Below are positions 42,699 to 56,210 of a stretch of DNA of 64,000 bases, one piece after another. Numbering within the stretch: the stretch's first letter is position 1; every line of letters begins with the position of its first letter. A program made the position numbers and the translations under genes. This stretch comes from Nectonema munidae (taxonomy: Eukaryota > Nematomorpha > Nectonematoida > Nectonematidae), in NCBI GenBank assembly GCA_030549495.1, contig JAUIRK010001052.1, positions 806,001 through 870,000 on the forward strand, in the 5' to 3' direction. The notes below the pieces were generated by a model. It did no database searches. It saw nothing but the letters and a program-made list of their open reading frames with translations, and was not told the origin of the DNA.

Positions 42699-45004
42699 GT
42701 AATTTATGGTCTTCTTTATATATATAGTTTAATATTTTATAGCTTTTTCGGGTCTCGTGATTTACTTGTGTAAAACACATGTTCCTGCGTTGATTAGCAC
42801 GCATTTTAAAATCGCCTTTATAAGTACGCATGTGTCCAGCTTTAAATTATCCTTATTAAATATCAATAATTCGCTATAAACTTATAAATGTTCAAATATG
42901 GAAAAAAGTAAACTTTTCTTTATTTCAAACTCTTATGATGATTTGTTAAAAAACAGAGTCAATCAATGATTTATGTCAATATTTCATGATAAAATATCGA
43001 GCAACGGAAAAACTATTTCGAACTTAACTGACATTGGGAAATTACTTTTAAATATTAATACCAAATTCTAAATATAACTTCATTTTTGCCAGTATGTAAA
43101 ATGGCGTGAATTCATTAAACAAAGCCTTCTACTATTATCATTTCAAAGAAAAAGAATTTTGTTTATAAAAATAATTAGCTTGCAGTTCTTCATTGAGGTT
43201 CAGGGAAACATGCTCAAATTTTTTTCTATAATAAAAAACGCAAAATTTTAATCCAATTCAAAAAACGAAAACAATTCAAAGTAGAAACGCAAATGCAACG
43301 CTTTTTGTATTAAACAATCTATAAAAATTCAAAACAAAAAGACCTGAAAAAACTAGATTAAAATTTTTAATATGGGCTACAATATCTTAAAATATTCTTT
43401 ATATAAAATTTTACCAATTTATTGAACGCTTTATGTAAAAAGAAAAAAATGTAGACAAAATAATTTACAAATAATTCCGTAAATATGTGTTGGAAAAATA
43501 GAATGAAACGAAATTTTACGCTCAAATCGAGTGCTATAAAAATTTTATAAAATCACATACTTGTCATAGCTGCGAACAAATTTAAAAAACGATTTAGACT
43601 TTAAAAAGGACACTTTTGAAGTTAAAAATGACTATTTACAATTTAAAAGGACGATTTAAAGCGTAACATGGTTTAAATAAAAAACCGTTCATACTTGAGT
43701 ATCAAATTTCTTTTTTACCTTCAAATTTTCCCCCTTAAAACACGATTTTACCACACCTTACGTGTATCATGCAAATTTTCATATTCGGAAAAAGATATAA
43801 AAAAATTGAAGAAGTATTCAATCATCATGATATTGGGTATGAAAGCGAATTTGTTAGACTGGATCTTAATAATTTCATGCATTCAATACAAAATACTTTT
43901 CCTTCGTATACTTTCTACACTTCATCTTGTACAAAGATATAAAAAATAGGCGCTTTAAAAATTTTTAAACAACATAATTTGAATTAAAGGAATATTTCTT
44001 TATCTTTACGCTCTCAAGAATTGACCTATGTTTTCATAGCCAAGATTTTTTCTTAAAATATGTATGCGTAGCCCCAGGGCGGGAACCGCTGTATCTAATT
44101 GAAGTCGCAGATGTTTCCATTTTTGATGAGAAAAAAGCACATACTTTGAAAGTACTAAGAGTCTGCCGACCAGACTATTATAAATATCTATTTTAATACA
44201 CAACTTTTTTGCATTGAATGGAGAAAGCAGGACCGTATCAAAGGAGAGGCGAGTTGGGGGCAATTGCCCCGGGGCGCCACACCTAGAGGGCGCCATTTCA
44301 TTGCCACTGACGTCAACGCAGCAGAGCTTGAGATGGAAATTGAGGACATTCAAATGTTTTTGAAACCTCGGAAGGAAAAACCGGCAAACGCTATGGAGTT
44401 ACTTGGTTTCTTGTCTTCGCACTCAGGACTCTGTTCGAGTGGCTCTGAAAATCATGCTGACAATTGAAACTTCTATTGCATCCTGTGAAAGTTCATTCAG
44501 CAAGCTAAAACTTATTAAGTCATACCTAAGGAGCACTATAGGGCAAGCCAGCCTCCAAAGTCTGGCTCTTATGAGCATTGAGAAAGAAGTTCTCAATTGT
44601 GTTGATTTTGACGAAGTCATCGATAATTTTGCTGCTGCTAAAACACAAAAAATGAACATCTAATGGAAACTGTCTTCGACTCAGTCACTATATATCTGAA
44701 TTATGTGGCTTAATAAAAATGTGAGCATTTTTTTCCTAAATCACTTTTTAAGCCAGAATGGGGTGGAATGAGTGAGAAAAGAAAGAGCAAGGGGTGAGAG
44801 GCTCCATCCAGGAAGTTTGCCCTGGGGTGCAACGATCCCTTAATACGGCCCTGGAAGAAAGAAATTCTGGCTAACGAACAGAGCTTTAGTTGAACCCAGA
44901 AGGGTTATGAGTTATGACAGTATGGATTATTACAGCAATGAAAGAGCTTGTACAAAATAAATATACGAAACATTTATTGGAATTATAATACACTTTGTTT
45001 TTAG
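42699..45004 (+). other. receptor intron (2306 bp) with a small hAT
   Basis: AT-rich, with the hAT at 44228-44854 as the only recognised feature. Confidence 0.6.
44228..44854 (+). mobile_element. internally deleted hAT transposon, 627 bp
   Basis: Ends CAGGACCGTATCAAAGG and, inward from the right, CAGGGCCGTATTAAGGG. The 8-bp target duplications are GGAGAAAG (44220-44227) and GAAGAAAG (44855-44862), one mismatch. Next to the left end is GGGCAATTGCCCCGGGGCGCC (44251-44277 region), typical of this hAT group. Frames near 44310-44662 encode IETSIASCESSFSKLKLIKS and YLRSTIGQASLQSLALMSIE, the hAT C-terminal dimerisation segment. A frame shift separates the first and second parts. Similar to ZMYM1-type hATs. 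Confidence 0.9.
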
Positions 45005-45112
45005 ATTAAATACAAAGGAAGTTGCGGAGAGATTGAATTTTATTCGAATGGCACGCGAAAAGGTACTGAGTATGCAATTTATCAAAAATCGCACAACAGC
45101 AAAGTTATAAAA
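45005..45112 (+). CDS. AMPA receptor exon f: end of amino-terminal domain
   Basis: 36 codons in phase 0 between TTTTTAG and GTGAGT. It encodes IKYKGSCGEIEFYSNGTRKG, then TEYAIYQKSHNSKVIK. The match is to the 'GLTG.I.F...G.R....' strand and the '.I..L......KIG' strand that close the amino-terminal domain. Confidence 0.9.
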
Positions 45113-45182
45113 GTGAGTTTATGAAAGTATTATAATATTACTGAAATCATTTACACACGCGCACAAACATTCTTTTTTCAAG

Positions 45183-45293
45183 ATAGGAAAGTGGTCGGAA
45201 CAAAAGAAGTTGACATTTTATCCAGAAAACAACAAACGAGAGTATAGCGTCTCTAGCATTCTCAACAAGACATACATCATTACTACTATTTTA
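45183..45293 (+). CDS. AMPA receptor exon g: linker into ligand-binding domain
   Basis: 37 codons after a 70-bp intron. IGKWSEQKKLTFYPEN resembles the 'KIGYWSE.....' step, and ILNKTYIITTIL is the start of S1 ('L.N.T..VTTIL'). The donor GTAAAA starts at 45294, phase 0. Confidence 0.92.
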
Positions 45294-48200
45294 GTAAAAT
45301 TTACATTTATTATTGTATCAATGTGCGTATATGTTTGCGTGTCGCAGTGCGTATTCAAGGGGAGGGGGGCTGTCATTGGCTCATAAGGCTCCAATTTCCC
45401 CACCCACCTTGTTAAAATGAAGTATCGATCTTTTATATCTTGACTTCCAGTTTATATGAAATAGTTATTTTTGTAAAGAGATATTAGAAATTCAATGTGA
45501 TAAGAATTACCCTTTAAAAGTCCAACTTGATTAATAATAACCAATTATTATGATGTTTTTTTCAAAAGTTTCCCTCTAAATTTTTTTAATATGTCGCTGT
45601 GTGTGTGTGCAGGTTCGTAACCAGAAAAAATTTTTGGAGTGATAAAATCTAAAAAAAGATTACGATCAGGGTGCCTAAATCTCTATATCAGTGTTGTCCA
45701 AACTTTCTTGAGCCACGGTACACTTGGTTGAATTAAAAATTTTTACGGCACACCATTTTCATTATTTTCTGTTTCAATTGCCTTTTTAATTGAAAAGCTT
45801 TACTATGTTTAAAAGAAGCTACAAAAAAATATAATAATAATAATCATCATTTTATTTCAAATCACAAAAAAACAGATAAAGCAAATTTAGTATGAAGGAT
45901 GAGGTTGAATATTGAACAAAGCAACTCTTAATTTCGTCGATGTTAATCATGAGCTCCCGCTTTTTTGATTTGATTGTTGTTAGTGCAGAAAATGCTAGTT
46001 CACAAAGATATGAAGGCCCGTAATGTGTCAGTATCTTTTAAAGTCACTTGTGGATATTCGTCATATATACTAATCCGAAATTCAAACAATTCTTTTTTGG
46101 AAAATATGATCCTTAAAGCAATATCGTTTCTGTCGATTAAATTTTCCAGTTCAACACCTGGCAAATTTGTCAATGGAGAAATTACCCAAAAAATTTTCGT
46201 TGTGTCATAATCTGGAAAATAATGTTTGAAAGCTCTCTTCTTGAAATGCTCTCAATTTTCCAGAAATTGTTTCTATATTTTCACCTGATCCTTGAATACT
46301 AAAATTAAGGTTATTCAACTTTTCAAAAATGTCATTGAAGAACGTTACTTCCAACCACAAAATGTCTTTTTCAAGGACTTTGAATTTCATTTGTTGTGAA
46401 CCAAAGAAAGTCAACATTCCTTCTTCCCTTGTGATAAATCTTGAGAAAGCTTTTCCTTTTGATAGCCAGCTATGATAAAGGATGCATTTAAAGTCAGAGT
46501 CCATTGATTCACACAATTGTTCAAAAATTCTCGATCGTAAAGCACTTGACTTAATGTAGTTAACGATTTTTACATCATTAATCGTATTTTTGAGATTTTC
46601 CGACAAATTTTTTGACATTAATTCACCTTGATAGCCGAATTTTGTTCGAGAACATAATTTGCAAATCCCTTTTTCCGCCATTGCATCGAGGGAGCATCAT
46701 CCATACAAATACTGACACAGAAATCCCATGACATAGTATTTGCTATAATTTTTTCATTCACCAATTTGAAAATATCTTTTCCAGTAGTTGTCTGCTTTAA
46801 ATCATCATAAAAAAAGTATTCTTCGGTTATTTTTCCATCTTTTACGATCAGTAAAAAAGCGAACATCTGTGCCTTTTTCCTTATATTTGTACTTTCGTCG
46901 ATTTGAAGAGCCCAAATTTTTCAAATCTTTTGGGTCACATGAAAAATCATTTTTGGGCTGCTTTTGAATGCCTTAGGACACATCAGGGATCCTAGTTTGA
47001 TGTAAGGGCTATTTTTAGTGCAAAAGAATAATTGACCCATCATCCAAGTGTGGTTTAATCTTTTTAGCAAGCATTTGTGCAATTTTATAACTGACCATTT
47101 GAGCTTTATCAGGTACGATTCTGAATGATTTCAATTTCTTTGCTTGGTACAACATATTATCTTTCAATCTTTCGAAGTAAATTTTTGGTGAATGTTTTTG
47201 TTTGATAGGTCATTCAATTTTGCTTGGAACCATGCACTCATTGGCAAGAGTGGCATTACAAATCAAGCAAATCGGAACTTAATCATCCTTGTCAGATGTT
47301 TTAAAACCATATTTGATGTGATCATCGTTACATTTACGTTTTTTCTTCCTTTGTAGCTCCTGCTTTTTTACTTGTTTGTTTTAAGAATCTCTTCATCGTT
47401 AAACTAAAAAAATATTGCAGCTTTAAGTTTAAAGAGTTGAAAACACCAGTATGCAAAAAATTACTTACATTAAAATTTAAATAATAAATTATCCAATTTT
47501 TATTCCCATATTAATTTTAAAATTTTCAATTTTGGACAACTCAATAACAGAATTTTTACTGACTAAAATTTGTTTGCTGTATTTGACATATTCTAAAAAT
47601 TTTCACGCCACACTTGGTCATTTGAAACGGCACACCAGTGTGCCGCGGCACACAGTTTGGACAACACTGCTCTATATTCTGTGTTCTCTATATCTCTAAA
47701 TTAGTCATTTGTAGAAGAGACAATTCATATGCTCTAGCATTTATCTAAGCTGATAAAATAATTGTAATTGTATGAAAATATTTTTGCAATTTAATTAGAA
47801 TTATTATTAATCTAGAACATTTAGGCGTGTGAAATGCGCTCTCTTGCCCACGTCTGGTTACTGGCCTGTGTGTATGCATGTACTGTTTATGTATGTGTGT
47901 TTTTATGTGTATGTGTATGTCAATGTGGATGTGGGATCAGGAAGTATGATATAAATATAATCAGATAAAACAAGGTCCTTTATTAACGAAGGGAGCATCA
48001 CCCCCCTCCCCCTCATCTTTTTCTCCCCTTACATTTCAGTTGGTGTATCAATTTTTTCATTTGATTTAAGAAAGTAACATTAAGATGCTTCCATTTTGAA
48101 ATTCGAACCCATGCCACCTCACCCCCTCCTAACAAAGCCAAATACAAGAGCTTTGAGAAAATAGTTTGAAATCCTAAAAAATATTTTAATTAAAAAAAAA

Positions 48201-48620
48201 GAAGAAATTATTAATACATATTAAAATGTATAAAAATAAAATTGAAAAGCGTTTATACACCATCTAGGTTTTTCGCATCTCAAAAAACTCCAAATTTTGT
48301 TTTATATTTTTTTTAACTTTCATTCTTCTTTTAATTATAAATATGAGTATTTCTTTTTATTATGTTTGTATCATCATAACTTATTATTAACCTGTGATCT
48401 CATTTTCTTTAGATAGAAGGTTAAATTAAGTGAAATTTAGTCCGATTGGGTTCATCTCATAACTTCAAAAACGTCATATTACGTAAAATAATGCAGTTCT
48501 CCCCTCTTCTTCAACTTTTGTCAAGTTACTGCAGTATGTATATTATTTTGTAGAGAAGCTTCATGAAGCGCAAATTTCGATATCTAGTTTAAAATATATA
48601 CCTTTATATTTTTACCATAG
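45294..48620 (+). other. receptor intron (3327 bp) holding a complete hAT insert
   Basis: Beside the hAT at 45689-47669 it holds a TG-rich patch (about 47870-47930) and a C-rich patch (about 48000-48020). Confidence 0.6.
45689..47669 (-). mobile_element. hAT transposon, 1981 bp, ZBED5/FAM200-like, decayed
   Basis: An exact 8-bp target duplication CTCTATAT lies at 45681-45688 and 47670-47677. The ends are CAGTGTTGTCCAAACTTTC and, inward from the right, CAGTGTTGTCCAAACTGTG. The transposase is on the minus strand in two overlapping frames: 46618-46866 and 46205-46681. They carry MSWDFCVSICMDDAPSM and then IVNYIKSSALRSRIFEQL, CESMDSDFKCILYHSWLSKG and KAFSRFITREE. These match the RNase-H-like core of Buster-type hATs. 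A frameshift and the loss of the N- and C-terminal parts mean it is not functional. Confidence 0.93.
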
Positions 48621-48827
48621 GACGCGCCATACGCAATGATTAAAGAATCAAAAAATGGCGAAGTGCTTAAAGGAAATGATCAATTTGAGGGATATTGTAT
48701 TGAGTTGGCCAGATTGATTTGCAACAAAATTGGAATCAAATATGAAATTCGTCCTGTTAAAGATGGAAAGTATGGAAATGCCGTGGGAATTGAGTGGAAT
48801 GGACTTGTAGGAGAAATAGTAAGAGGT
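48621..48827 (+). CDS. AMPA receptor exon h: ligand-binding lobe S1
   Basis: 69 codons, phase 0 at both ends. DAPYAMIKESKNGEVLKGND is followed by QFEGYCIELARLICNKIG, YEIRPVKDGKYGN and WNGLVGEIVRG. Tyr at 48693-48695 in EGYC corresponds to rat GluA2 Tyr450, which covers the bound glutamate. The donor GTAAGT at 48828 fits the consensus. Confidence 0.96.
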
Positions 48828-50172
48828 GTAAGTTCTTAATATCAATTGAAGACTTCCCCAATCTTTGCAAGCTATAATTATATAAATGCTACGTTTTTTA
48901 AAGATATTTTCTATAAGCTTCTAATTATTGAAAAGTAATGGAATTTTAATTTTTCGATAGTGAATGTGAATTAAAACCTTGTATAAAAATTTTGAGCCAA
49001 TTGAATCAAACATATAAAAAGTTATGTTCAGGTTATGAAAAATAGCGCTTGATTAATTATATGGTTCTTATATATATATATATATATATATATATGATTC
49101 CTGTCCCCACAAATGACAGGCGAACAGTTTGGCGAGAAAAATTTCAACTAAAAACATTTGTTTCACCCAGAGTCATTTACAATGAATTTTTACATCACTC
49201 ACTACCAAATATCTGTCTGCGAATAATCCGTTTCCAAAATGTCTCTTGACCATCCCCCAGGAAGCATCTTAGCTCTACATGCTACTTTTAAACTTTAATT
49301 TGTAGGTTGATTAGTGGATGAAATTTATGAGTTAATTGATAGATATTGAATTTTATTCGCCATCTCATTCTTTGCTTATACGACATAATTAATATAAAAT
49401 TGAATATCAATTATTAAGGGGAAAATTTTGAAAGTTGAAATAATTTAAAAAAAAGTACTCATATACACCGTTAAGAAATGTTCTAAAAGTTCTCCGGTTT
49501 AAGCAAGCACTTTTTGCAGCTAAAGTATTCAAAAGGTGCTCACATGTAACTTAATAAAGGTTGAATAAACTCAATGCGCGTTAATTGCCAAGAATTGAAA
49601 CTGCTCGTTATGGACATATGATCGTCTAATATAGGTGGTTGTTAAAACAGATTTGACAGTTGGTGTAGGATATTTGGTAGCCAAGATGTTTCGTATGAGA
49701 CACATTTCGTACCTATAGGTTTGGACATTTCATACAAAGACACATTTTGGGTCTAGTTTTGGGCATTTTTTATTTTTGTTTGCGAAAGTACAAAATTATC
49801 TACGAAATCACCTGCGTACGAAAAGTCTACGAAATAATATTTTAACAAGAGTATATATAATCATATGATAAAAGCCAGATTTATATCGCTATTAAGTTAC
49901 ACTTAAAAATCTTGATTAACAGCATTATAAGCCTGACCCATATAGAACAAAATGAAGCATTTTTAATTAAAAATATTTAAAAACATTTTATAATTTGTTT
50001 TTTAGGAGGGATATATTTGGGTTGTATAGTTTGGATAATAAATAAATATTTCAGAAAAACTGAAAAAATTATAAAAAAAAATACGAACGTATTTACATAT
50101 ATTTTACATATATTTACATACGTCCTGAGATTTTAAACTTTACATTCATAAAGGGCAATTTAAGTTTTAGCA

Positions 50173-50642
50173 ACCGCATATTTCGGTGTAAAAGTCGACC
50201 CCCAAAATTAGAGTAATTTTTTATGATTTTTGCTAATATCTGAGGTATAAGTCGACATCTAAAATACAGAACTAGCTTAAATTATCGGCTAGCATAAGCA
50301 GCAGTGTAAAAGTTACCATAGATAAAAAACGTAGGTCTTACAAATATTTTGTTGGATTTTAAGGTAATGGTAGTTCTATTACATTATTAGTGTCGAATTA
50401 GAATGTGAATCGTTTTAAATACAAGTATTTGCATTAGTAGCTACATGTATTTGCATCGGTAGTTACATCACCGAGGCTGCCGTCGGTATTAGCCGAAGGT
50501 TAGGCCTGGTTTCCTGCACCAATATGCCACAAGATTTAAAAGTTTGCTTTTTGTTACTGTTATATAAGTCGACCCTCAATTTTAGGCCGATTTTGGAGGG
50601 GCGAGGGCTAAAAAGTCGACTTATACACCGAAATATACAGTA
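50173..50642. mobile_element. MITE with GTATAAGTCGAC inverted ends, about 470 bp
   Basis: Left end GCATATTTCGGTGTAAAAGT; right end read inward GTATATTTCGGTGTATAAGT. Both continue into CGAC. GTATAAGTCGAC-like words recur inside (about 50245 and 50564). No transposase frame. The superfamily is not certain; a mariner/pogo relative is possible. Confidence 0.75.
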
Positions 50643-52548
50643 ATTTAATTTTTTAAAATTTTCTATTTTTTGAATTATTTATTTTTCATAATTCAATTCT
50701 TTTTTTAAATTTCTTTCCCTGCCATCTTTATTTTTCAAATTCACTTTTCAGATATTTTGAAGATTATTATTAGGATAATATCGTCGCTATCTTTAATTTA
50801 CTTTGGCAAGTATACGACTTTTATAATAGTTCATTTTTCAAACATCCTAATAAATTTCTCTTTCTATTTGAGAAAGCGGGTTTTTTGATAACCTAGGACC
50901 TTCTCAAATTTTTGAAAATCCTCACTATAAATCCTCCTTCCCTTATCATACCATTTGGTAAAGAGAATGTAAGGCTGCTTTTTGATAATTTCAGGCTTCA
51001 CACCATCATTTTCTTTCAAGTTATATCCCTGAATCAAAGATTGGCTTCGAGCATTGAGTGTTCTCCATTCTCACTACATCGGGTTAATTCAGAGTTGTAA
51101 TTAAAGACGAATTGATTTTGCATAAATTCTTTATGAAGCTTCTTCATGTTATTGATTTTTTCAAATTTTTTAGTTGGATGTACCCTTTATTCAAAAATCT
51201 CCTGTATGATATCTCAGATTTATGAGTGAGGAAACCCCGTTTCTAAAATTAAACAGTGCATTACGCCATTACATGTAGTAGGATGATACTTAAGCTTTTA
51301 AAAACTCGGAATCAAAAAAAAATTAATCGCGCTTTGAGTAGAGGAGGGGCGATGGCGCAATTTTCATGTCCCCTTTTCGAGCCTGTTTGCTTTTGCCTAA
51401 ATGAATAAATTATCATGAGTAAATTTTTTTAGATTCAATAATATTTTAATTGTGAACGAGTCAACTTTTCTATGTGCCATCTTCGTTTCTTACATCACAT
51501 TATGCATTCTTTCCTTTCAAAAATCTTTCTGCATACTGTTCATTCAACCGCGTATGCATTTCTAATCATAATTGTAAATATAACAGCAATTTTTAATAGT
51601 CTAACTTCAATATGCTTATCTGTCTATTTTTGCAAACACTCAATATATCTTTATTATGAAGATATTAAATTATTCGCCAACTTTAAGTTCGTGCTACTTA
51701 ACATACAATTTCTCAATGTTTTCCATTTTCTTTGCTTTTCAATATATTTGTTCACTAAACACTTCCTTCTTATTAATATACCAGAAATGACAGATTTATT
51801 ATATTAATGATTGCAAGTGATATCGTAAAACAAAGTTTTTCCAGTAATCAAAGGTTTTGAAGTTATTAAAAGATCATGGTTGTTTTCTGCGTGAATAACC
51901 ACGCTTTTAGCCTCCATCGATACTTGAACACACTAAATTGAATACTTTATATAAATATGAGCTTAAGGGATTTTTCATTCCAGTAAAAGAGAAAATCCAT
52001 TCGCACAAATATTACAAAACAAAACAAAGCTACTACACGTTTATACCACTACAAAATCATTAAAGTAAACATGCAGAAGTTGCCTTTCTGTATTTTCAGG
52101 CATATCTCATATTTACGATCTAATTCGTAATGTGATTCGTTGAATGAAAAATTCTAAAATAGAAACGGGTAAAAAAGTCTGCCCAGGACTCATTCGAAAT
52201 GAAAAGTTTGCAATTCTACATATAACATAACATAGCATATTTATTAAAAAAATTATAAGGCAACAGCCGATATAAAACTTGCATCTTAAAATGGTTAGGA
52301 AAGTAAAGGAAATCCTTTAAGTAAACATCATCAAGCTTGCTCTTGAAGATGTTAACCGTGTTAGAATTTTCTACATCATCAGACAGAGTATTGCATTCAT
52401 TAAAAGCTCCTTAGATCGAGTTGTAAATCCAAAAAGAGAAATACATTTATTATTACATTACACGAATTACTCTTTATTGGTTTAAATCACTTTTATGTTT
52501 TAAAAACGTTCGACGTAAGCAATTTTTATATACAATTTAATTTAAAGT

Positions 52549-52823
52549 GAGGAAAAATTAGACATTTTGTTCCATTTATAACTAACTCGTTTTAGAATAT
52601 GAACTCCTTTATCAAAGTAAATATAAAGTAATGAATATTTTGAAGGTAGAATGTGAAAAGCAAATAAGTTAGAAAATAAATTGTTTGACGGAAAAATGTA
52701 AAAAGCAAATAGTTTCACATTCTACTTTCAAAATATTCATTACTCTATATTTCCTTTGATAAAAGAGTTCATACTCTGAAATTAGTTAGTTATAAATAAA
52801 ACAAACTATCCAATTTTTCCACA
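52549..52823. mobile_element. foldback (hairpin) MITE, 275 bp
   Basis: Two arms of about 105 bp are inverted copies. The left arm runs GAGGAAAAATTAGACATTT to GAATATTTTGAAGGTAGAATG; the right arm returns through CATTCTACTTTCAAAATATTC to CCAATTTTTCC. The loop of about 60 bp itself holds two direct copies of AAAGCAAATA. The whole could fold into one long hairpin. No coding capacity. Confidence 0.88.
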
Positions 52824-53219
52824 TTATATATTACATTGTATAATATAAAATATAGGCATATCTGTCAAATATATTATTTCCAAATATTCAGTATATTCAT
52901 TATATTTCATAATACAATTATACCAAAAAATCTCATATTTATTAATTTTACAAATTATGATAAATCTCAATAAGTGTGACTAGTTTTTAATTGGCAAAGT
53001 TTCCAAAGTTCAACAAATGTGTAGCAGTGTAAAAAAGTTTGGCAAGCACTTGAGCTTGTGAAATACTAAATGAAAGAGAGATACGAGTGAAAACTTCTCT
53101 TATAGACAAAAGTTTATTGAAAAATGGTGAATAAACCGTTTCAGGCACAATGGGACACCAGTATCCCATGAAATAAATTCCATCATTCGCTTCTTTTATC
53201 AGATTGATGATTTGATATG

Positions 53220-53830
53220 AAAATGTGTATATTTCATGTAAAATTTGAATGAGTGTTCTCGAAGACAGATTTTAGAAATAAACAGCAAATTTGTTTCACA
53301 CTTATAAGTATTTTCAAATTCTAAATGCAAAAACAATCCATAAATGAAATTGGCCTTGTTGATTTGTTATAAAAGCGTGTATATTTAATGTAAAATTTTA
53401 ATTAATGTTCTCGAAGAGAGATTTTAAAAATAAACCGCAAATTTGTTTCACATTGATCAGCATTTTCAAATTCTAAATGCAAAACGAATTTATAAATGAA
53501 ATTGCCATTGTTGATTTGTTATAATAATGTGTAAATCCCAAGTAAAATTTGAATGAATGTTTTCAGAGACAGATTAAGGAAGTAAACCGCAAGTTTGTTA
53601 CATATTTATAGGTATTTTCAATTTCTAAATTCCAAAAATAAGTCCAAAAATGAAATCAGCATGCCTGATTATAAAAAAATATATTTCATGTAAAATTTGA
53701 AGGTATATTTTATTGGATATATTTCTCATCAATCAAAATTTTGGTTGACATTTCCCAAAAAATAACCATGATTTTGAAAAAATTTAAACTATAAAGTGTT
53801 ATGTGTTCAAAACTGTATATATTTATAAAT
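53220..53830. repeat. second copy of the ~150-bp tandem repeat with tail
   Basis: Three units with AAACCGCAAATTTG variants at about 53278, 53431 and 53582. Then the same tail as at 1870-2005 (GGTATATTTTATTGGATATAT, ATCAATCAAAATTTTGGTTG, AAGTGTTATGTGTTC). Same orientation as the left copy. Confidence 0.75.
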
Positions 53831-54579
53831 TTTCAAACGAGTATATAATATAGAACCAAAGGTATAAGCTTTTTTGCTGAAAAAGTTTAGCTTTTGATTG
53901 ACAGATTTAGGCACGAATAGGTCATTCAACTACCATGAAAATGGTATCAAAAGATGCAGTTATCAATTTTTGGAAATGTCACGAAGTATGGTAGCAAAAG
54001 ATGTAGCCAATTTGGTCCAATAGAAATTTTAGTTGAGGGGGAGAGGGGGCTAGGGTATATAAAAATTCATTGAAAAGAAGGAAATGGTTAATTTTAGAAA
54101 ATCGTTATGTATATTTCTATTTTTATTTCGTGTTAAAAATTTCAAGTTTTTCTAAATTTCAATCACAGAAGAAATGAATTAATTATTACATATTTTTAAA
54201 TCGCAGTGTTATTTTATTAACTAAAAAATTGGAAGGAAAAAGATTCTTTTCCTTGCAGTACTCTACTGCACATGATATTTTTATGCGTGTCTAAAAATCT
54301 GATCAAATAAGCTTCTTCAATTATACACGTTAGGCATCAAACTTTTCATTGAAATTAGGCACAACATATGGAGATAAGTAGTAAGGTGTCAGCCTGTTTA
54401 TTTCGAATTCCTTATATCTGAAAATGAAATCTCAGAAGCGAAATTTCATTGCTCACAGTTAGCGACAAATGATGTGTAGAGAGGATATTCTCAAAAAAGC
54501 ATCTTTACCTTTTCATATTTTTCCGCTTTCGACCAACTTTTCGCTCTCAATTCATTTTTTCTTGATATGCACCGCTTTT

Positions 54580-54714
54580 TTAACCCGTTAACGACCAGAA
54601 TAATCAGACGATATCTAATGTAAAGCAGAAGATTTGTATTAAAGAGCTTTGATAAACGCAACGATTTTATTTTTGTAAAGTCGACTATAGTCGACATGGG
54701 TGTTAACGGGTTAA
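54580..54714. mobile_element. TTAA-type MITE, 135 bp
   Basis: Ends TTAACCCGTTAACGACCAG and, inward from the right, TTAACCCGTTAACACCCA. It has CAGACGATATCTAATG next to the left end and the palindrome GTCGACTATAGTCGAC near the right. Closest relative is 34117-34250. Confidence 0.88.
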
Positions 54715-55590
54715 TATGTAAAGAAAATGTTGCTGAAAAGGCATGCATAAAAGTTGAAAGGTGTAAATAAGGAAATAAAAAGAAAACTTCGCATTATTAT
54801 TATTATTCTTCCTCCACACTCTCTGTTCCTTGTTTTCTATTCTTTACATTTACCCGTTGTGTTTATCTGAAGAAGACGAAAGTGGTCGAACGCAATTTCT
54901 ATTAGTTCATCTTCCTCAGTTTTAAGTTGATGAACTTAACGTTTCTATTAACTTTTATAAATATCATTCTTTTTCAAAAAAGTTTTTGAACGCCTGCTCC
55001 TTAAACGATAAAAGCGTTGTTGTTTTAAAAGAGATACCCACGACTAAAATCAGACGTATGATCTAAATCAAAAGAATTCAAATGTTTTGAAAATTTTCAG
55101 TGTTCTTTTAGATTCTGAAATCGTATGTTTCCTAATCTTTTTAATTATACAAACATGCATTTTGATAAAAGTGTTTTCACGACTTTCAAAAAATTTCAAA
55201 CTTGAAAGTAGAAATGAAAAAATCGCATGCTTTTCTAATTTGTTCCTCAAATTAAGTTCTTATTTAAATACAAAAGTGTGAAACAAATTATTATAAAATG
55301 ATTTTTACCATTTGCATTTATATTAGGATTCGTGCAAAACTTGAAATATTCAAACTGGAGCATTTATATTCATATTTCCTTTTCCTAAAAAATAATCAAG
55401 CTTTAAACTCCCACATGCGCGTAAAAGACTAAATTGCTTTATATATATATTTAGTGAAAACTGTTTTAATTGTATAAAATGGGGAAAAGATTTAAAAAAT
55501 ATTAAACTCGCCATTTTTCCTCGAGTTGGAGTTTGTATTTATATAATTCATGTAAAAAGATGAAGTTATGATGAGTTTATACGTCTTTAG

Positions 55591-56210
<620 letters not shown>

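Larger units (their letters stand above)
48828..55590 (+). other. receptor intron (6763 bp) with MITEs and repeats
   Basis: Contains a TA dinucleotide run (about 49071-49095), a MITE (50173), a foldback element (52549), the second 150-bp repeat array (53220) and a TTAA MITE (54580). At about 49690-49850, TTTCGTATGAGACACA and TTTCATACAAAGACACA form a loose direct repeat. An open frame at 51472-51807 (111 codons, hydrophobic) has no recognised similarity. Confidence 0.55.

Noticed and set aside
51472-51807. 111-codon hydrophobic frame in a receptor intron
   Set aside because: Composition is what AT-rich DNA gives by chance, and there is no similarity or splice context.
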